A DNA stretch of 22,447 nucleotides from DATCJY01 sp036562565 (GCA_036562565.1 DATCJY010000073.1:1-22447), one strand, 5' to 3'. Counted from the first letter of the stretch, positions 1 to 8,570 are shown. Made by a program: numbers and translations. Notes: generated from the sequence alone by a model not told the origin.

Positions 1-2351
1 AATTGCAACTTCACAATGTCGATGATTTGTTTCTTGCTAAGCGGTGTGAACATGATGATTTCATCAATCCTGTTCAGGAACTCAGGTCTTAATGAACCTT
101 TCAGCACATTCATCACTTCGTCCTTGGTTTTCTCAAACAACTCAATATTATCCGGGTCTTTCGCATTCTCATAATTGTCTTGTAAGATTTGCGAACCGAG
201 GTTGCTCGTCATGATGATGATGGTGTTTTTAAAATTCACCAGTCGGCCTTTGCTATCCGTCATTCGACCATCATCCAGCACTTGCAACAAGATGTTGAAT
301 ACATCGGGGTGAGCCTTCTCAATCTCATCCAAAAGGATAACGGAGTATGGTTTTCTGCGCACCGCTTCGGTGAGTTGACCGCCTTCATCATATCCGATAT
401 ATCCCGGAGGGGCACCCACCAATCGACTCACACTGTGGCGTTCTTGGTACTCACTCATATCAATGCGGGTCATTGCATTCTCATCGTTGAATAAGAAATC
501 GCTCAGTGCCTTTGCAAGCTCGGTTTTACCCACACCGGTGGTACCAAGGAAGATGAAAGAACCAATTGGTTTCTTCTCGTCAGCAAGTCCTGCTCGGCTT
601 CTGCGAACGGCATCACTAAGAGCTGCAATAGCTTCATGTTGCCCTACTACGCGCTTACCAAGTTCTTCTTCCAAGCGCAAGAGTTTGGCCTTCTCACTCT
701 CCACAAGTCGGGTTACAGGAATTCCTGTCCAACGAGAAACCACATCAGCGATTTCCTCGGGGTCCACCTCTTCCTTCACCATCTTGGAGTTGGCTTGGAG
801 TTCTTGCAGCTTCGTACGACCTTCTTCTATCTTATCCTCTTGCTCTTTGATACGCGCATAGCGGATCTCCGCAACCAGTCCATAGTTGCCTTCACGCTCT
901 GCTTGTTCAGCTTGCAGTTTGAGGTTTTCTATTTCCTTCTTCGCATTCTGGATACTTTCTACAACATCCTTTTCTGCTTGCCATTTTGCTGCAAGCGAAT
1001 TGCGTTGCTCACTGAGTTCGGAGATATCTTTATTCAAATCTTCCAAACGCGCGGTATTGTTCTCGCGTTTAATGGCCTCACGCTCAATCTCAAGTTGCAT
1101 GATTTTTCTTTCAATCTCATCCAACTCTTGTGGTTTGGAATTGATCTCCATGCGCAGCTTAGAGGCCGCTTCGTCAATCAAGTCAATTGCTTTATCAGGC
1201 AAGAAACGATCGGTGATGTAGCGTTGTGAAAGTTCTACTGCTGCAATGATTGCATCATCTTTGATTTGCACCTTGTGGTGGTTCTCATATTTCTCCTTCA
1301 AACCACGCAAGATGGAGATGGCTGCTTCTCTATCCGGCTCATCAATCATTACCTTTTGGAAACGTCTCTCAAGTGCCTTGTCTTTCTCAAAATATTTTTG
1401 ATACTCGTTCAAGGTGGTGGCACCAATGGCACGCAGTTCGCCACGAGCCAATGCCGGCTTCAAGATGTTAGCCGCGTCCATCGCTCCTTCACCGCCTCCG
1501 GCACCAACGAGTGTGTGAATCTCATCAATGAAGAGAATGATTTCACCTTCGCTCTTCTGCACTTCGTTTACCACGGATTTCAAACGTTCTTCGAACTCAC
1601 CTTTGTACTTCGCTCCGGCAATCAACGCAGCCATATCTAGCGAGTAAATCTGTTTTGATTTCAAGTTCTCCGGAACATCACCATTGATGATGCGGTGTGC
1701 GATACCTTCTGCAATCGCAGTTTTACCGGTACCGGGTTCACCGATGATGATTGGGTTGTTCTTGGTTCTGCGCGACAAGATTTGCATCACTCTGCGAATC
1801 TCTTCGTCACGACCAATAACAGGATCCAGCTTGCCATCTGCGGCAAGGCGATTCAAGTTTTTAGCATACTTCTCCAGTGAGTTGTATGTTTCCTCCTGTG
1901 TACTGGATGTCACACGTTGCCCTTTGCGCAATTGTTCAATAGCTTTCTTGAGTTCTTTTGAACTCACGCCATTGTCACGCAAAAGCTGTGATGCATTGTC
2001 CTTACCTTCTGTCAAGGCCAGCAATAAATGCTCTACAGAAACGAATTCATCATTGAACTCACGCATCAAATTTTGCGCTTTGTTTATAGTAGTATTCGAC
2101 TCCATTGAAAGGGCCAATTGCCCTCCGGATACTTTCGGGTAGCTATTGATAATTCTATCCAGTGCTTGCTCGAAAATCGGCAAGTTCACGTTGAGCTTCT
2201 TTAGCAAATAAGGGGTAACATTCTCATCCACTTCCAAGATTCCTTTCAGCAAATGAGCATTTTCAATCATTTGTTGGCCATGCTGCAACACGATTTGTTG
2301 TGCGCGCTGAATGACCTCTTGTGCTTTTAATGTGAATTTTGAAAAGTCCAT
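1..2351 (-). CDS. clpB: ATP-dependent disaggregase ClpB (3' end cut by window edge)
   Basis: Hsp100-family AAA+ disaggregase that works in the cytosol with DnaK to pull proteins out of aggregates after heat or other stress. Translating the minus strand from ATG 2351 gives 783 residues without a stop; the family is usually about 860, so roughly 80 C-terminal residues lie outside the window. In order: Clp N-terminal double repeat (about 1-145); first AAA+ domain with Walker A GEPGTGKTA (Lys210) and Walker B ILFIDEIHTL; a long charged coiled-coil middle domain (about 410-530) that distinguishes ClpB from ClpA and ClpC; second AAA+ domain with Walker A GTTGVGKTE (Lys609), pore loop GYIGYDEGG and Walker B VILLDEIEKAH. 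GTTGVGKT in place of the commoner GPTGVGKT also looks normal for this phylum. The start follows an AAAGGAG ribosome-binding site at 9 nt, unusual here. Diverges from aroK. Identification is secure. Confidence 0.97.
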   Translation of the reverse strand, partial: MDFSKFTLKAQEVIQRAQQIVLQHGQQMIENAHLLKGILEVDENVTPYLLKKLNVNLPIFEQALDRIINSYPKVSGGQLALSMESNTTINKAQNLMREFNDEFVSVEHLLLALTEGKDNASQLLRDNGVSSKELKKAIEQLRKGQRVTSSTQEETYNSLEKYAKNLNRLAADGKLDPVIGRDEEIRRVMQILSRRTKNNPIIIGEPGTGKTAIAEGIAHRIINGDVPENLKSKQIYSLDMAALIAGAKYKGEFEERLKSVVNEVQKSEGEIILFIDEIHTLVGAGGGEGAMDAANILKPALARGELRAIGATTLNEYQKYFEKDKALERRFQKVMIDEPDREAAISILRGLKEKYENHHKVQIKDDAIIAAVELSQRYITDRFLPDKAIDLIDEAASKLRMEINSKPQELDEIERKIMQLEIEREAIKRENNTARLEDLNKDISELSEQRNSLAAKWQAEKDVVESIQNAKKEIENLKLQAEQAEREGNYGLVAEIRYARIKEQEDKIEEGRTKLQELQANSKMVKEEVDPEEIADVVSRWTGIPVTRLVESEKAKLLRLEEELGKRVVGQHEAIAALSDAVRRSRAGLADEKKPIGSFIFLGTTGVGKTELAKALSDFLFNDENAMTRIDMSEYQERHSVSRLVGAPPGYIGYDEGGQLTEAVRRKPYSVILLDEIEKAHPDVFNILLQVLDDGRMTDSKGRLVNFKNTIIIMTSNLGSQILQDNYENAKDPDNIELFEKTKDEVMNVLKGSLRPEFLNRIDEIIMFTPLSKKQIIDIVKLQ

Positions 2352-2676
2352 TTATATAATCTCCTTTATAAGACAATTGGCTGTTATCAATCTTTCTACC
2401 AAACACGGGAAGCGGAAAAAATGGCTTGAAAAAAGTAATTGCTATGACGAAAAAACCTCTAATTCCAATGCAATATGACAAAATAGCTTAGACTTATCAA
2501 TTTGAAATGCGAGGAGCAAAAGCCGGAAGCTTCAGAGAATGACAATACATCCATAGCGTTCAATGAAGAGATGAAACATGCCCACTTTGTTATTGGCGGT
2601 GCATACAACCTCCTTATAGCAATGAAAAATGTTATGGACAAGGTTTAAGTCCTCTCTTTATTTTCGCACAGCATTC
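2352..2676. other. Divergent intergenic region clpB / aroK
   Basis: This 325-bp AT-rich stretch separates the divergent clpB and aroK starts and should hold both promoters. Beyond the clpB ribosome-binding site I find no exact TAnnTTTG box. The nearest are TATTTTCG at 2659-2666 for aroK (one mismatch, 10 nt before the ATG) and TATTTTG on the minus strand near 2480 (one base short). A palindrome GAAGCTTC sits near 2528. The short open frames here (for example 2459-2641 minus) show no recognisable protein features and I do not call them genes. Confidence 0.5.
2361..2367 (-). promoter_or_regulatory. Shine-Dalgarno sequence of clpB
   Basis: On the minus strand AAAGGAG lies 9 nt upstream of the clpB ATG at 2351, a near-ideal match to the anti-Shine-Dalgarno end of 16S rRNA. 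It fixes the clpB start. The other starts I inspected in this window have no such motif, as expected in Bacteroidota, where Shine-Dalgarno use is rare. Confidence 0.7.
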
Positions 2677-3189
2677 ATGAAAATCTTCCTCATAGGATAT
2701 ATGGGCAGTGGTAAAAGCACGTTCGGGCCGAAGCTCGCAAGTGTGCTCAATGTACCATTTATGGACCTCGACCACCTCATCGAAACGCATGTCGGGTTGA
2801 CCATCCCCCAATATTTTGAACACCATGGTGAAGCTGCTTTTCGTAACGTTGAAGCAGAATTACTGAGAAATATTACCGAGCAAAAGGCTTCATTTCTTTT
2901 GAGCACAGGCGGTGGTGCTCCGGTATTTCATGACAACATGGAATTCATGAATAAAAATGGAATCACCATTTATCTTGAAATGGAACCTCAAGCTCTGGCT
3001 CAACGCCTTGCTCCGGTCAAAGCGGTGCGTCCGCTATTGCGAAATGTTAGCGATGAGAACCTTCCTGATTTTATTGCATCCAAATTGAAAGAGCGCGAAG
3101 GTTATTACAAAAAAGCCCACCTGATAACAAGTGGGCTGAATCCTGATGCTGAAGCAATTGCCTCGCAGCTTTTAAATCCACTACAGTAG
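2677..3189 (+). CDS. aroK: Shikimate kinase
   Basis: Phosphorylates the 3-hydroxyl of shikimate with ATP, the fifth step of the chorismate pathway to aromatic amino acids; cytosolic P-loop kinase. The 170 residues match the family's usual 165-180. Visible motifs: Walker A GYMGSGKS (7-14), the shikimate-binding Asp32 in DLDHLI, Arg56 in AFRNVE, the GGG loop (78-80), the lid arginine in RPLL (118) and the KEREGYY segment around Arg140. The frame can be opened upstream to 2629, but the Rossmann strand begins directly at MKIFLIG, so ATG 2677 is chosen. The gene ends in a 9-bp tail-to-tail overlap with the phosphoribosyltransferase gene. Its coding sequence contains a strong hairpin plus A-run (3109-3137) that reads as a terminator on the opposite strand. 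Confidence 0.95.
   Translation: MKIFLIGYMGSGKSTFGPKLASVLNVPFMDLDHLIETHVGLTIPQYFEHHGEAAFRNVEAELLRNITEQKASFLLSTGGGAPVFHDNMEFMNKNGITIYLEMEPQALAQRLAPVKAVRPLLRNVSDENLPDFIASKLKEREGYYKKAHLITSGLNPDAEAIASQLLNPLQ
3109..3137 (-). terminator. Intrinsic terminator of the phosphoribosyltransferase gene, inside aroK
   Basis: Read on the minus strand, AGCCCAC and GTGGGCT (7 bp, perfect, 5 G-C pairs) enclose a 10-nt loop and are followed at once by T6. It starts 43 nt past the stop codon of the minus-strand phosphoribosyltransferase gene (3181). On the plus strand the hairpin is preceded, not followed, by the A/T run, so it has polarity for the minus-strand transcript only. It lies wholly inside aroK, where the same bases encode KKAHLITSGL. 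Confidence 0.8.
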
Positions 3190-3687
3190 ATATACTGCTT
3201 CTTTTCCTTTTTGCATCTCAACAGCAACATGCTCTTTCATGTTGGTGGACAGCGTGAGCCCTACAAAATCCGCATGAATCGGGAATTTGCGATGTGAGCG
3301 CTCAATAAGTGTTGCTGTTGCGAGGTTCTTCGGCTCTGTGTTGAGCAAGTGTTTGGCAGCATAGATGAGTGTCCTACCGGAGTTCAACACATCATCCACA
3401 AGCACCACACTCTTACCCTTGATGTCCTTCAACTCACCACTGAATTTAATTTCTTCACTCAGTGGTTTGTCTTTGCTCATCTCAATGTATCCAAGGGTGA
3501 CTTTGATATCTGTGATGGCGCGAAGATGATCAGCTAACCTTTCTGCCACACTGCTTCCATGACCGATAATTCCCACTAGAACAATTTCCTTTTCCTTGTA
3601 ATTGTTCTCGTGTATCTCGTGCGCCATACGCATGAGTTTCTGCTCAATATGACGCGAGGAAAGTATCAGGGATTTTTCTTTGCTCAT
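3181..3687 (-). CDS. PyrR-like phosphoribosyltransferase
   Basis: Type I phosphoribosyltransferase-fold protein of 168 residues, cytosolic. The diagnostic PRPP-binding loop VVLVDDVLNSGRTL lies at 94-107, with the fold's first loop GIIGHGSSVAERLAD at 39-53. Length and loop resemble PyrR and hypoxanthine or uracil phosphoribosyltransferases, but the sequence alone does not settle which base is used or whether it regulates rather than salvages. It follows the aminotransferase gene at 6 bp, so the two are probably co-transcribed, and its 3' end overlaps the 3' end of aroK by 9 bp. My recollection is that such a gene commonly sits next to shikimate kinase in Bacteroidota, which supports a housekeeping role. 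Its transcript probably ends at the hairpin inside aroK. Confidence 0.85.
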   Translation of the reverse strand: MSKEKSLILSSRHIEQKLMRMAHEIHENNYKEKEIVLVGIIGHGSSVAERLADHLRAITDIKVTLGYIEMSKDKPLSEEIKFSGELKDIKGKSVVLVDDVLNSGRTLIYAAKHLLNTEPKNLATATLIERSHRKFPIHADFVGLTLSTNMKEHVAVEMQKGKEAVYLL

Positions 3688-3693
3688 TCTTCT

Positions 3694-4827
3694 TTATTTG
3701 GATGCAATAAATTCCAATACACTGTCTGTGATGTACTTCAACTGTTCTTCATCTAATTCAGTGTGCATCGGTAAAGATATTACAGTCTTACACAAATGCT
3801 CAGTTACCGGGAAATCACCTTCTTTATAACGGTCATCTTGATAGGCCTTTTGCATGTGCAACGGCACGGGATAATAAACCATGGCCGGCACTCCTTTGGA
3901 CTGAAGATACTCTTGTAAGGCAAAACGGTCAATTCCATCGGTCACCAGTGTGTACTGATGAAATACGTGTGTGGAATTGTTCGCTCTCACAGGAGTTTTC
4001 AACTGAGGTACTCCGGCAAATGCCTTGTCATAATATTCAGCGGCTTTATTTCGAGCTGCATTATAATTATTCAACTCTCTCAATTTAATTCGGAGAATAG
4101 CAGCTTGTATGGAGTCCAATCTGGAGTTCACTCCAATAGCATCGTGATAATAACGAACCGTAGAACCGTGGTTGGCAATCACGCGCATCTTCTGTGCTAG
4201 GTCATCGCTTTGGGTGAAAATGGCACCTCCATCACCATAACAACCTAGGTTTTTAGATGGGAAGAAGCTTGTGGCTCCGATATGGCCCATCGTACCTGCC
4301 TTTGCTTTACGCCCATCAGAAAAAGTGTACTCTGCACCGATGGCTTGCGCAGTATCTTCAATCACATACAAATTGTGACGTTTTGCAATGTCCAAGATGG
4401 CTTCCATATCGGCACATTGACCAAACAAGTGCACCGGAACGATTGCTCGAGTCTTGGGTGTGATGGCTCGCTCTACAGCAGCAGGGTCAATATTGAACGT
4501 ACCGGGCAAAACATCCACCACCACCGGTTTAAGATGAAGCAGTCCTATTACCTCTGCGGTAGCCACGAAAGTGAATGAAGCAGTAATCACTTCATCACCG
4601 GGTTTTAAATCCAATGCCATCATGGCTATCTGAAGCGCATCGGTACCATTGGCACAAGGAATCACATGTTTAACTGATAGGTAATCCTGCAATTCTTCCT
4701 GAAATGCCTTTACTTCCGGACCATTGATAAAAGCTGAACTATCAATAACGCTTTGAATGGCAGCATCCACTTGTGCCTTAATATGCTGGTATTGACCACC
4801 AAGGTCTACCATTTGAATCTTTTTCAT
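3694..4827 (-). CDS. DegT/DnrJ/EryC1/StrS-family sugar aminotransferase
   Basis: PLP-dependent aminotransferase that converts a keto-sugar nucleotide to an amino-sugar nucleotide for LPS or other surface glycans. The 377-residue length is standard. Visible: cofactor-phosphate segment CANGTDAL (58-65), Asp158 in IEDTAQA contacting the pyridine nitrogen, and the Schiff-base Lys192 in FFPSKNLGCYGDGGA. The opening MVDLGGQYQHIK and overall pattern are closest to WbpE/WlbC-type enzymes that aminate UDP-3-keto-GlcNAcA, but that specificity is inferred. The frame stays open upstream to 4953 with a basic, unmatched stretch; homologous sequence begins at MKKIQMVDL, so ATG 4827 is chosen. A weak promoter-like CGAAATTA (minus-strand TAATTTCG) lies at 4845-4852. 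It leads the two-gene unit with the phosphoribosyltransferase and diverges from the barrel protein and waaA. Confidence 0.93.
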   Translation of the reverse strand: MKKIQMVDLGGQYQHIKAQVDAAIQSVIDSSAFINGPEVKAFQEELQDYLSVKHVIPCANGTDALQIAMMALDLKPGDEVITASFTFVATAEVIGLLHLKPVVVDVLPGTFNIDPAAVERAITPKTRAIVPVHLFGQCADMEAILDIAKRHNLYVIEDTAQAIGAEYTFSDGRKAKAGTMGHIGATSFFPSKNLGCYGDGGAIFTQSDDLAQKMRVIANHGSTVRYYHDAIGVNSRLDSIQAAILRIKLRELNNYNAARNKAAEYYDKAFAGVPQLKTPVRANNSTHVFHQYTLVTDGIDRFALQEYLQSKGVPAMVYYPVPLHMQKAYQDDRYKEGDFPVTEHLCKTVISLPMHTELDEEQLKYITDSVLEFIASK

Positions 4828-4953
4828 TGTTGTAAATCTTGCAGCGAAATTACACAGGGCTGCACCACGAAAACCGTCTCGGAATCGTAATAAAAATCGA
4901 ATCTTTTTCACACCGATGCCGGCAGAGCGGGCAGCCACCTGTAAATTCGCCAC

Positions 4954-5712
4954 ATGTTGAATAAGATAGCCTTATCCGTTGTATTGCTGCTATGCGTATG
5001 CACCGGCCGGAGCCAGCTTCAGGTGCGAGATTCCGCATTGTTTGACCCGCATATTTCAATCAGTTATGCCTATCAGATCCCATCGGGAGATTTGGAATAT
5101 CGCTTTGGTGAAAACCACAACGTTGCTCTGGGTTTTCATATCAAGAGCAAAACCAACTGGTACTACGGTATCCAAGGAACCTATCTCACCGGCAATAAAG
5201 TAAAAACGGAAAAGAATTTCTTGTCGAACCTCATCGTAGAAGGAGGTTTCATATTGGACAATGACGGACAGAAAGCCAAAATCTCGTTGCAAGAACGCGG
5301 ATTCACCGTGACGGCCGATGGTGGTTACCTTTTTCCTGTTCTTGGCCCTAACAGAAACAGTGGAATTCTGGTCTTTGGCGGAGTGGGACTTTTGCAACAC
5401 AAGATTCGCATTGAACACCAAGACAGCAAAATCTCACAGCTCGAAGGCGAGTACCTCAAAGGATATGACCGTTTGACCAACGGCTTGGTACTGCATCAAT
5501 TTGCGGGATACTATTACATGAGCAATTACAAACTCATCAATTTTTATGTCGGGATAGAAGCTTGGCAAGGTTTTACCCAAAGCAGACGCGATTTCAATTT
5601 TGATACGCGTGTAAAAGATGATGCCAAGCGCACGGACATTCTTTATGGTATCCGAGCCGGTTGGGTGCTTCACTTGTACAGACGCATATCCACCGATTAC
5701 TACACGCACTGA
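4954..5712 (+). CDS. Outer-membrane beta-barrel protein, function unknown
   Basis: A 252-residue protein with a clear Sec signal peptide (hydrophobic ALSVVLLLCVCTG, cleavage near residue 20). The mature part alternates polar and aromatic residues in short stretches typical of beta-barrel strands, such as HISISYAYQIPSGDLEYRF, NVALGFHIKSKTNWYYGIQG, GILVFGGVGLL and LINFYVGIEAW, and ends in an aromatic-rich strand (GIRAGWVLHLY). It most resembles porin-like or conjugative-transposon-like barrel proteins of Bacteroidota, but I cannot name a family. The Cys residues in the signal are not a lipobox. waaA begins 23 bp downstream, so the two are probably one transcript, which hints at an envelope role. 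Function unknown. Confidence 0.8.
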   Translation: MLNKIALSVVLLLCVCTGRSQLQVRDSALFDPHISISYAYQIPSGDLEYRFGENHNVALGFHIKSKTNWYYGIQGTYLTGNKVKTEKNFLSNLIVEGGFILDNDGQKAKISLQERGFTVTADGGYLFPVLGPNRNSGILVFGGVGLLQHKIRIEHQDSKISQLEGEYLKGYDRLTNGLVLHQFAGYYYMSNYKLINFYVGIEAWQGFTQSRRDFNFDTRVKDDAKRTDILYGIRAGWVLHLYRRISTDYYTH

Positions 5713-5735
5713 TAGTACCTCACTGCTATAGCAAC

Positions 5736-6971
5736 TTGCATTTCATCTACAACATAGGAATTTATCTGTACACCTTGGGTGTCCGCATGGCTACGCCATT
5801 CAGCCCAAAGGCAAAGTATTGGGTTGACGGACGCAGAGATGTGTTCAACAAGCTGGCCTCTTGGCGCGCACAACATACCACAGACGATGTGATATGGATG
5901 CATTGCGCATCGCTCGGTGAGTTTGAGCAAGGCCGACCGGTGTTAGAAGCCTTGCGAAATAAATACCCTGACAAAAAACTGGTTCTTACATTCTTCTCAC
6001 CATCGGGTTATGAGGTAAGAAAAAACTACGCAGGAGCCGACCACATCTGCTACCTACCATCCGACACTCCGGCCAATGCCAACAGATTCCTCTCCATCCT
6101 TCGTCCTAAAGCGGCTCTCATCATTAAGTATGAGTATTGGGCAAATTATTTTTTTGAATGCAGAAAGCAACACGTGCCATTGTTCATTGTCTCCGGAATT
6201 CTGAGAAAAGAACAACGCTTCTTCCGAAGTATGAATGCCTTCTGGAAAAAGGTCTTGGATTGTGTCACCCACTTCTTTGTGCAAAACACCGAAACACAAC
6301 AACTGCTTGCCTCTATCGGATACACCAATGTTACTGTTGCGGGTGACAGTCGTTTTGACCGCGTTGTGGACATCGCCCAGCACGCCAAGGTGTTTGATGA
6401 CATTCAAACATTCAAGTCCGGTTCTTTTTGCATTATCATAGGCAGCTCATGGCCGCAAGAAGAACAAATGATTCGGTCATGGATGAATGCCAATAGCCAC
6501 TGCAAGCTCATTCTCGTGCCCCATGAAATTGATGATGATCACATCTCCTCCATTCAAAAACTTTATCCGCAGGCTGTAAGATGGACGCAGCGCTCAAATT
6601 CTGATTTAGCCACCTCACAGGTACTTATTTTGGATACGATAGGCATGTTATCGAGCATCTACCGCTATGGAGATGTAGCAATGATTGGTGGTGGATTTGG
6701 CAAAGGAATTCACAACACGCTGGAAGCAGCCGTATGGAACATTCCGGTACTCTTTGGACCAAAGATTGACAAGTTTGAAGAAGCAAAACAGCTTGTAAAA
6801 ATCAAAGGTGGTTTTGTCTTTCAGACCATCGATGAGCTCCATCAATTACTGAATCATTTCAGAGACAACCGCAAAGAACGGTTGGCTGCAGGAGAGCGTG
6901 CCGGCCAATACGTCAAGAATTCTACTGGCGCGACAACGCTTGTCCTACAACACCTTTCATCCTATCTATAA
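5736..6971 (+). CDS. waaA: 3-deoxy-D-manno-octulosonic acid (Kdo) transferase
   Basis: GT30 glycosyltransferase that adds Kdo from CMP-Kdo to lipid A precursor at the inner face of the cytoplasmic membrane, an essential step in LPS core synthesis. With the TTG start at 5736 the protein has 411 residues, the usual size. It opens with the short membrane anchor HFIYNIGIYLYTLGVRMA, then PKAKYWVDGRRD and the catalytic-base motif MHCASLGEFEQGRP (Glu62). The C-terminal GT-B half carries GGGFGKGIHNTLEA (318-331) and GPKIDKFEEA, the nucleotide-binding end. The only ATG nearby (5787) would remove the anchor; an in-frame TTG at 5661 would overlap the previous gene by 52 bp. TTG 5736 fits homologues best and leaves 23 bp after the barrel gene. 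Convergent with the TPR-like gene across 6 bp. Confidence 0.93.
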   Translation: MHFIYNIGIYLYTLGVRMATPFSPKAKYWVDGRRDVFNKLASWRAQHTTDDVIWMHCASLGEFEQGRPVLEALRNKYPDKKLVLTFFSPSGYEVRKNYAGADHICYLPSDTPANANRFLSILRPKAALIIKYEYWANYFFECRKQHVPLFIVSGILRKEQRFFRSMNAFWKKVLDCVTHFFVQNTETQQLLASIGYTNVTVAGDSRFDRVVDIAQHAKVFDDIQTFKSGSFCIIIGSSWPQEEQMIRSWMNANSHCKLILVPHEIDDDHISSIQKLYPQAVRWTQRSNSDLATSQVLILDTIGMLSSIYRYGDVAMIGGGFGKGIHNTLEAAVWNIPVLFGPKIDKFEEAKQLVKIKGGFVFQTIDELHQLLNHFRDNRKERLAAGERAGQYVKNSTGATTLVLQHLSSYL

Positions 6972-6977
6972 CACCTA

Positions 6978-8519
6978 TTAAGCTTCTAGTTTATGGAGCA
7001 CATCGCGCTTCACTGCCTCGCTCATGGAGATGCCTTCAACCTTGCTTTCTAACCAGCTCACGAAGTCAAAGTAGCGCAATATCACCTTGTCTTCCGGTGT
7101 CTGGATGACGCTGAGCAAATGCTCCTGGAAGCGCTTGTAAGCCCGCTTCTTCTCGGCCAAGCTATCGGCTCGTATCAACTTTTTAAAGTGTTGAATGATG
7201 ACTTTCTCCACCGGAAAATCACGCATGCGTTTTTGCAGATAACGGGTAGTTGATTGTATAGCATACTGGAGCAAGCTGTTATTGCCCAGCTCATAGTGCA
7301 CGGCCAGATTGTACAATCGCAAATAGCTATAAAAATCTTGACGCAAAGAACCATCGTGATCGTTCAACGCACGATTGAGCCAGTGCAAAGCCTTGTTGTA
7401 TTGCCCCACACCAAAGTAGCAGTAGGAGATCCCGAAATAGAAGAACAGTAAGTACTCCTTATGAATCATTGATTCATATTGCCTCAGTGGCACGGTCAAG
7501 TCCTCCGCTTTCTTGACTGCCTCCTCAAATCTGCCTGTGCGTTGCAATACCTGCAGCTCCATCAATTCAGCATTCTTAAAAATGAGCGCTCGCATATCGG
7601 GAGTAGTAAATCCTTCCTCCTCTGACATCGAACGTATTATTTGGATATGCTTTTCAGCCTCGTCATACTTGCCTAAATAGAGGTAACACTTCACAATGTT
7701 GTTGAGCGTACGGATATAGCGTTTGGATAAATCGCTTCTCAATAGTGGTTCTTCATCCAAGATTTGAATAACCCGGTGGAAACGCTCCAAGGCCGTATCG
7801 TAATCGCCATTGGCTAAGCTGCAAAAGCCTTGTGTATAACGACAAATCGTAGCGGCAGAACTGGACAATGCCGTGTTCTTACCTTGAATCAGCGGGTGAT
7901 TCATGATTTCATCCACCAACTTCTTATTCTCCTCGGTTCGGGTATATCCTCCGCTTCTGAATACATAATTGATTTTTGAATAAAGTACATGATACTCCGC
8001 TAAGTTGCGCAGCTTCGCAATTACCTCTTGTTCTTCCTGAATCAATGCATCAAGGTCCACAAAGCGACCATCTTCAAATTCATCCTCGAGCAATGTCTTT
8101 TCCCAATGCAACAACTCAAACCAGTAATAGAAGCGATCGTGCTTGGCCGCAATTTTTTTGGCGCGTTGCAAGAATTTGGAACATTCATGGAATAAGCCCT
8201 TGTTGTACAGGATTTCGATGTTTTTGATTTCTTGCTGCAATAGGCTGCTAATGGAATTCTCGCCATAGTAGCCCCGCAGAGATTTCAGGATTAGCTTATA
8301 CAGATGGTTCTTCTCCGAGGGCAGGTGCTTAATGAAACGCTCATTCTTAAAGGTTTCTTTCACTACCTCCTCGTCATACTCATCCATGTCATCGATGAGA
8401 TCAAAAATGCGTACATAGTTTTTATCCCCTCCCTGCAGTGAGCTTTGAAGTTTAAAAAATCGCTTCTCGCTTTTGGTTAGAGATTTAATCAAATCAAAAA
8501 GTTCATTGCTCGGTTTCAT
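6978..8519 (-). CDS. Helical TPR-like repeat protein, function unknown
   Basis: A 513-residue, all-helical cytoplasmic-type protein with no signal peptide or membrane segment. Three stretches look like tetratricopeptide helix pairs: YTQGFCSLANGDYDTALERF (about 230-250), NNIVKCYLYLGKYDEAEKHI (about 272-291) and YFGISYCYFGVGQYNKALHW (about 368-388). The N-terminal segment KPSNELFDLIKSLTKSEKRFFK is highly charged and recurs, in my recollection, at the start of a family of uncharacterised Bacteroidota proteins. Such proteins usually act as protein-binding scaffolds; no partner is evident. Translation starts after an A9 run directly before the ATG, in keeping with A-rich rather than Shine-Dalgarno initiation in this phylum. 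It diverges from the M1 peptidase gene and converges on waaA with a 6-bp gap. Confidence 0.82.
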   Translation of the reverse strand: MKPSNELFDLIKSLTKSEKRFFKLQSSLQGGDKNYVRIFDLIDDMDEYDEEVVKETFKNERFIKHLPSEKNHLYKLILKSLRGYYGENSISSLLQQEIKNIEILYNKGLFHECSKFLQRAKKIAAKHDRFYYWFELLHWEKTLLEDEFEDGRFVDLDALIQEEQEVIAKLRNLAEYHVLYSKINYVFRSGGYTRTEENKKLVDEIMNHPLIQGKNTALSSSAATICRYTQGFCSLANGDYDTALERFHRVIQILDEEPLLRSDLSKRYIRTLNNIVKCYLYLGKYDEAEKHIQIIRSMSEEEGFTTPDMRALIFKNAELMELQVLQRTGRFEEAVKKAEDLTVPLRQYESMIHKEYLLFFYFGISYCYFGVGQYNKALHWLNRALNDHDGSLRQDFYSYLRLYNLAVHYELGNNSLLQYAIQSTTRYLQKRMRDFPVEKVIIQHFKKLIRADSLAEKKRAYKRFQEHLLSVIQTPEDKVILRYFDFVSWLESKVEGISMSEAVKRDVLHKLEA

Positions 8520-8570
8520 TTGTTTTTTTTTGATTAAGATTTCCCTTCAGGTTTCCAAGAATTATTACCT

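Noticed and set aside
636..1229. Open frame of 197 codons on the plus strand opposite clpB
   Set aside because: It is antisense to the ClpB NBD1 and middle-domain coding region, which is unbroken and highly conserved. The translated product is a low-complexity hydrophobic shadow without family features.
2459..2641. Short minus-strand frame in the clpB/aroK intergenic region
   Set aside because: Sixty codons with no signal peptide, no motif and no ribosome-binding site; likely chance in an AT-rich spacer.
3225..3244. Perfect hairpin CAACATG / CATGTTG with a 6-nt loop, just past the aroK stop
   Set aside because: Positioned as a possible aroK terminator, but no U-tract follows on either strand. 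It lies in the phosphoribosyltransferase coding sequence and may be chance.
4828..4953. Upstream extension of the aminotransferase to 419 residues
   Set aside because: The extra 42 residues are basic and unlike the family, which begins at the MVDLGGQY segment; the extension would also fill the whole divergent promoter region.
6866..6884. Hairpin CAACCG / CGGTTG near the waaA 3' end
   Set aside because: A 6-bp stem without a U-tract on either strand, so not a credible terminator for the convergent TPR-like gene.
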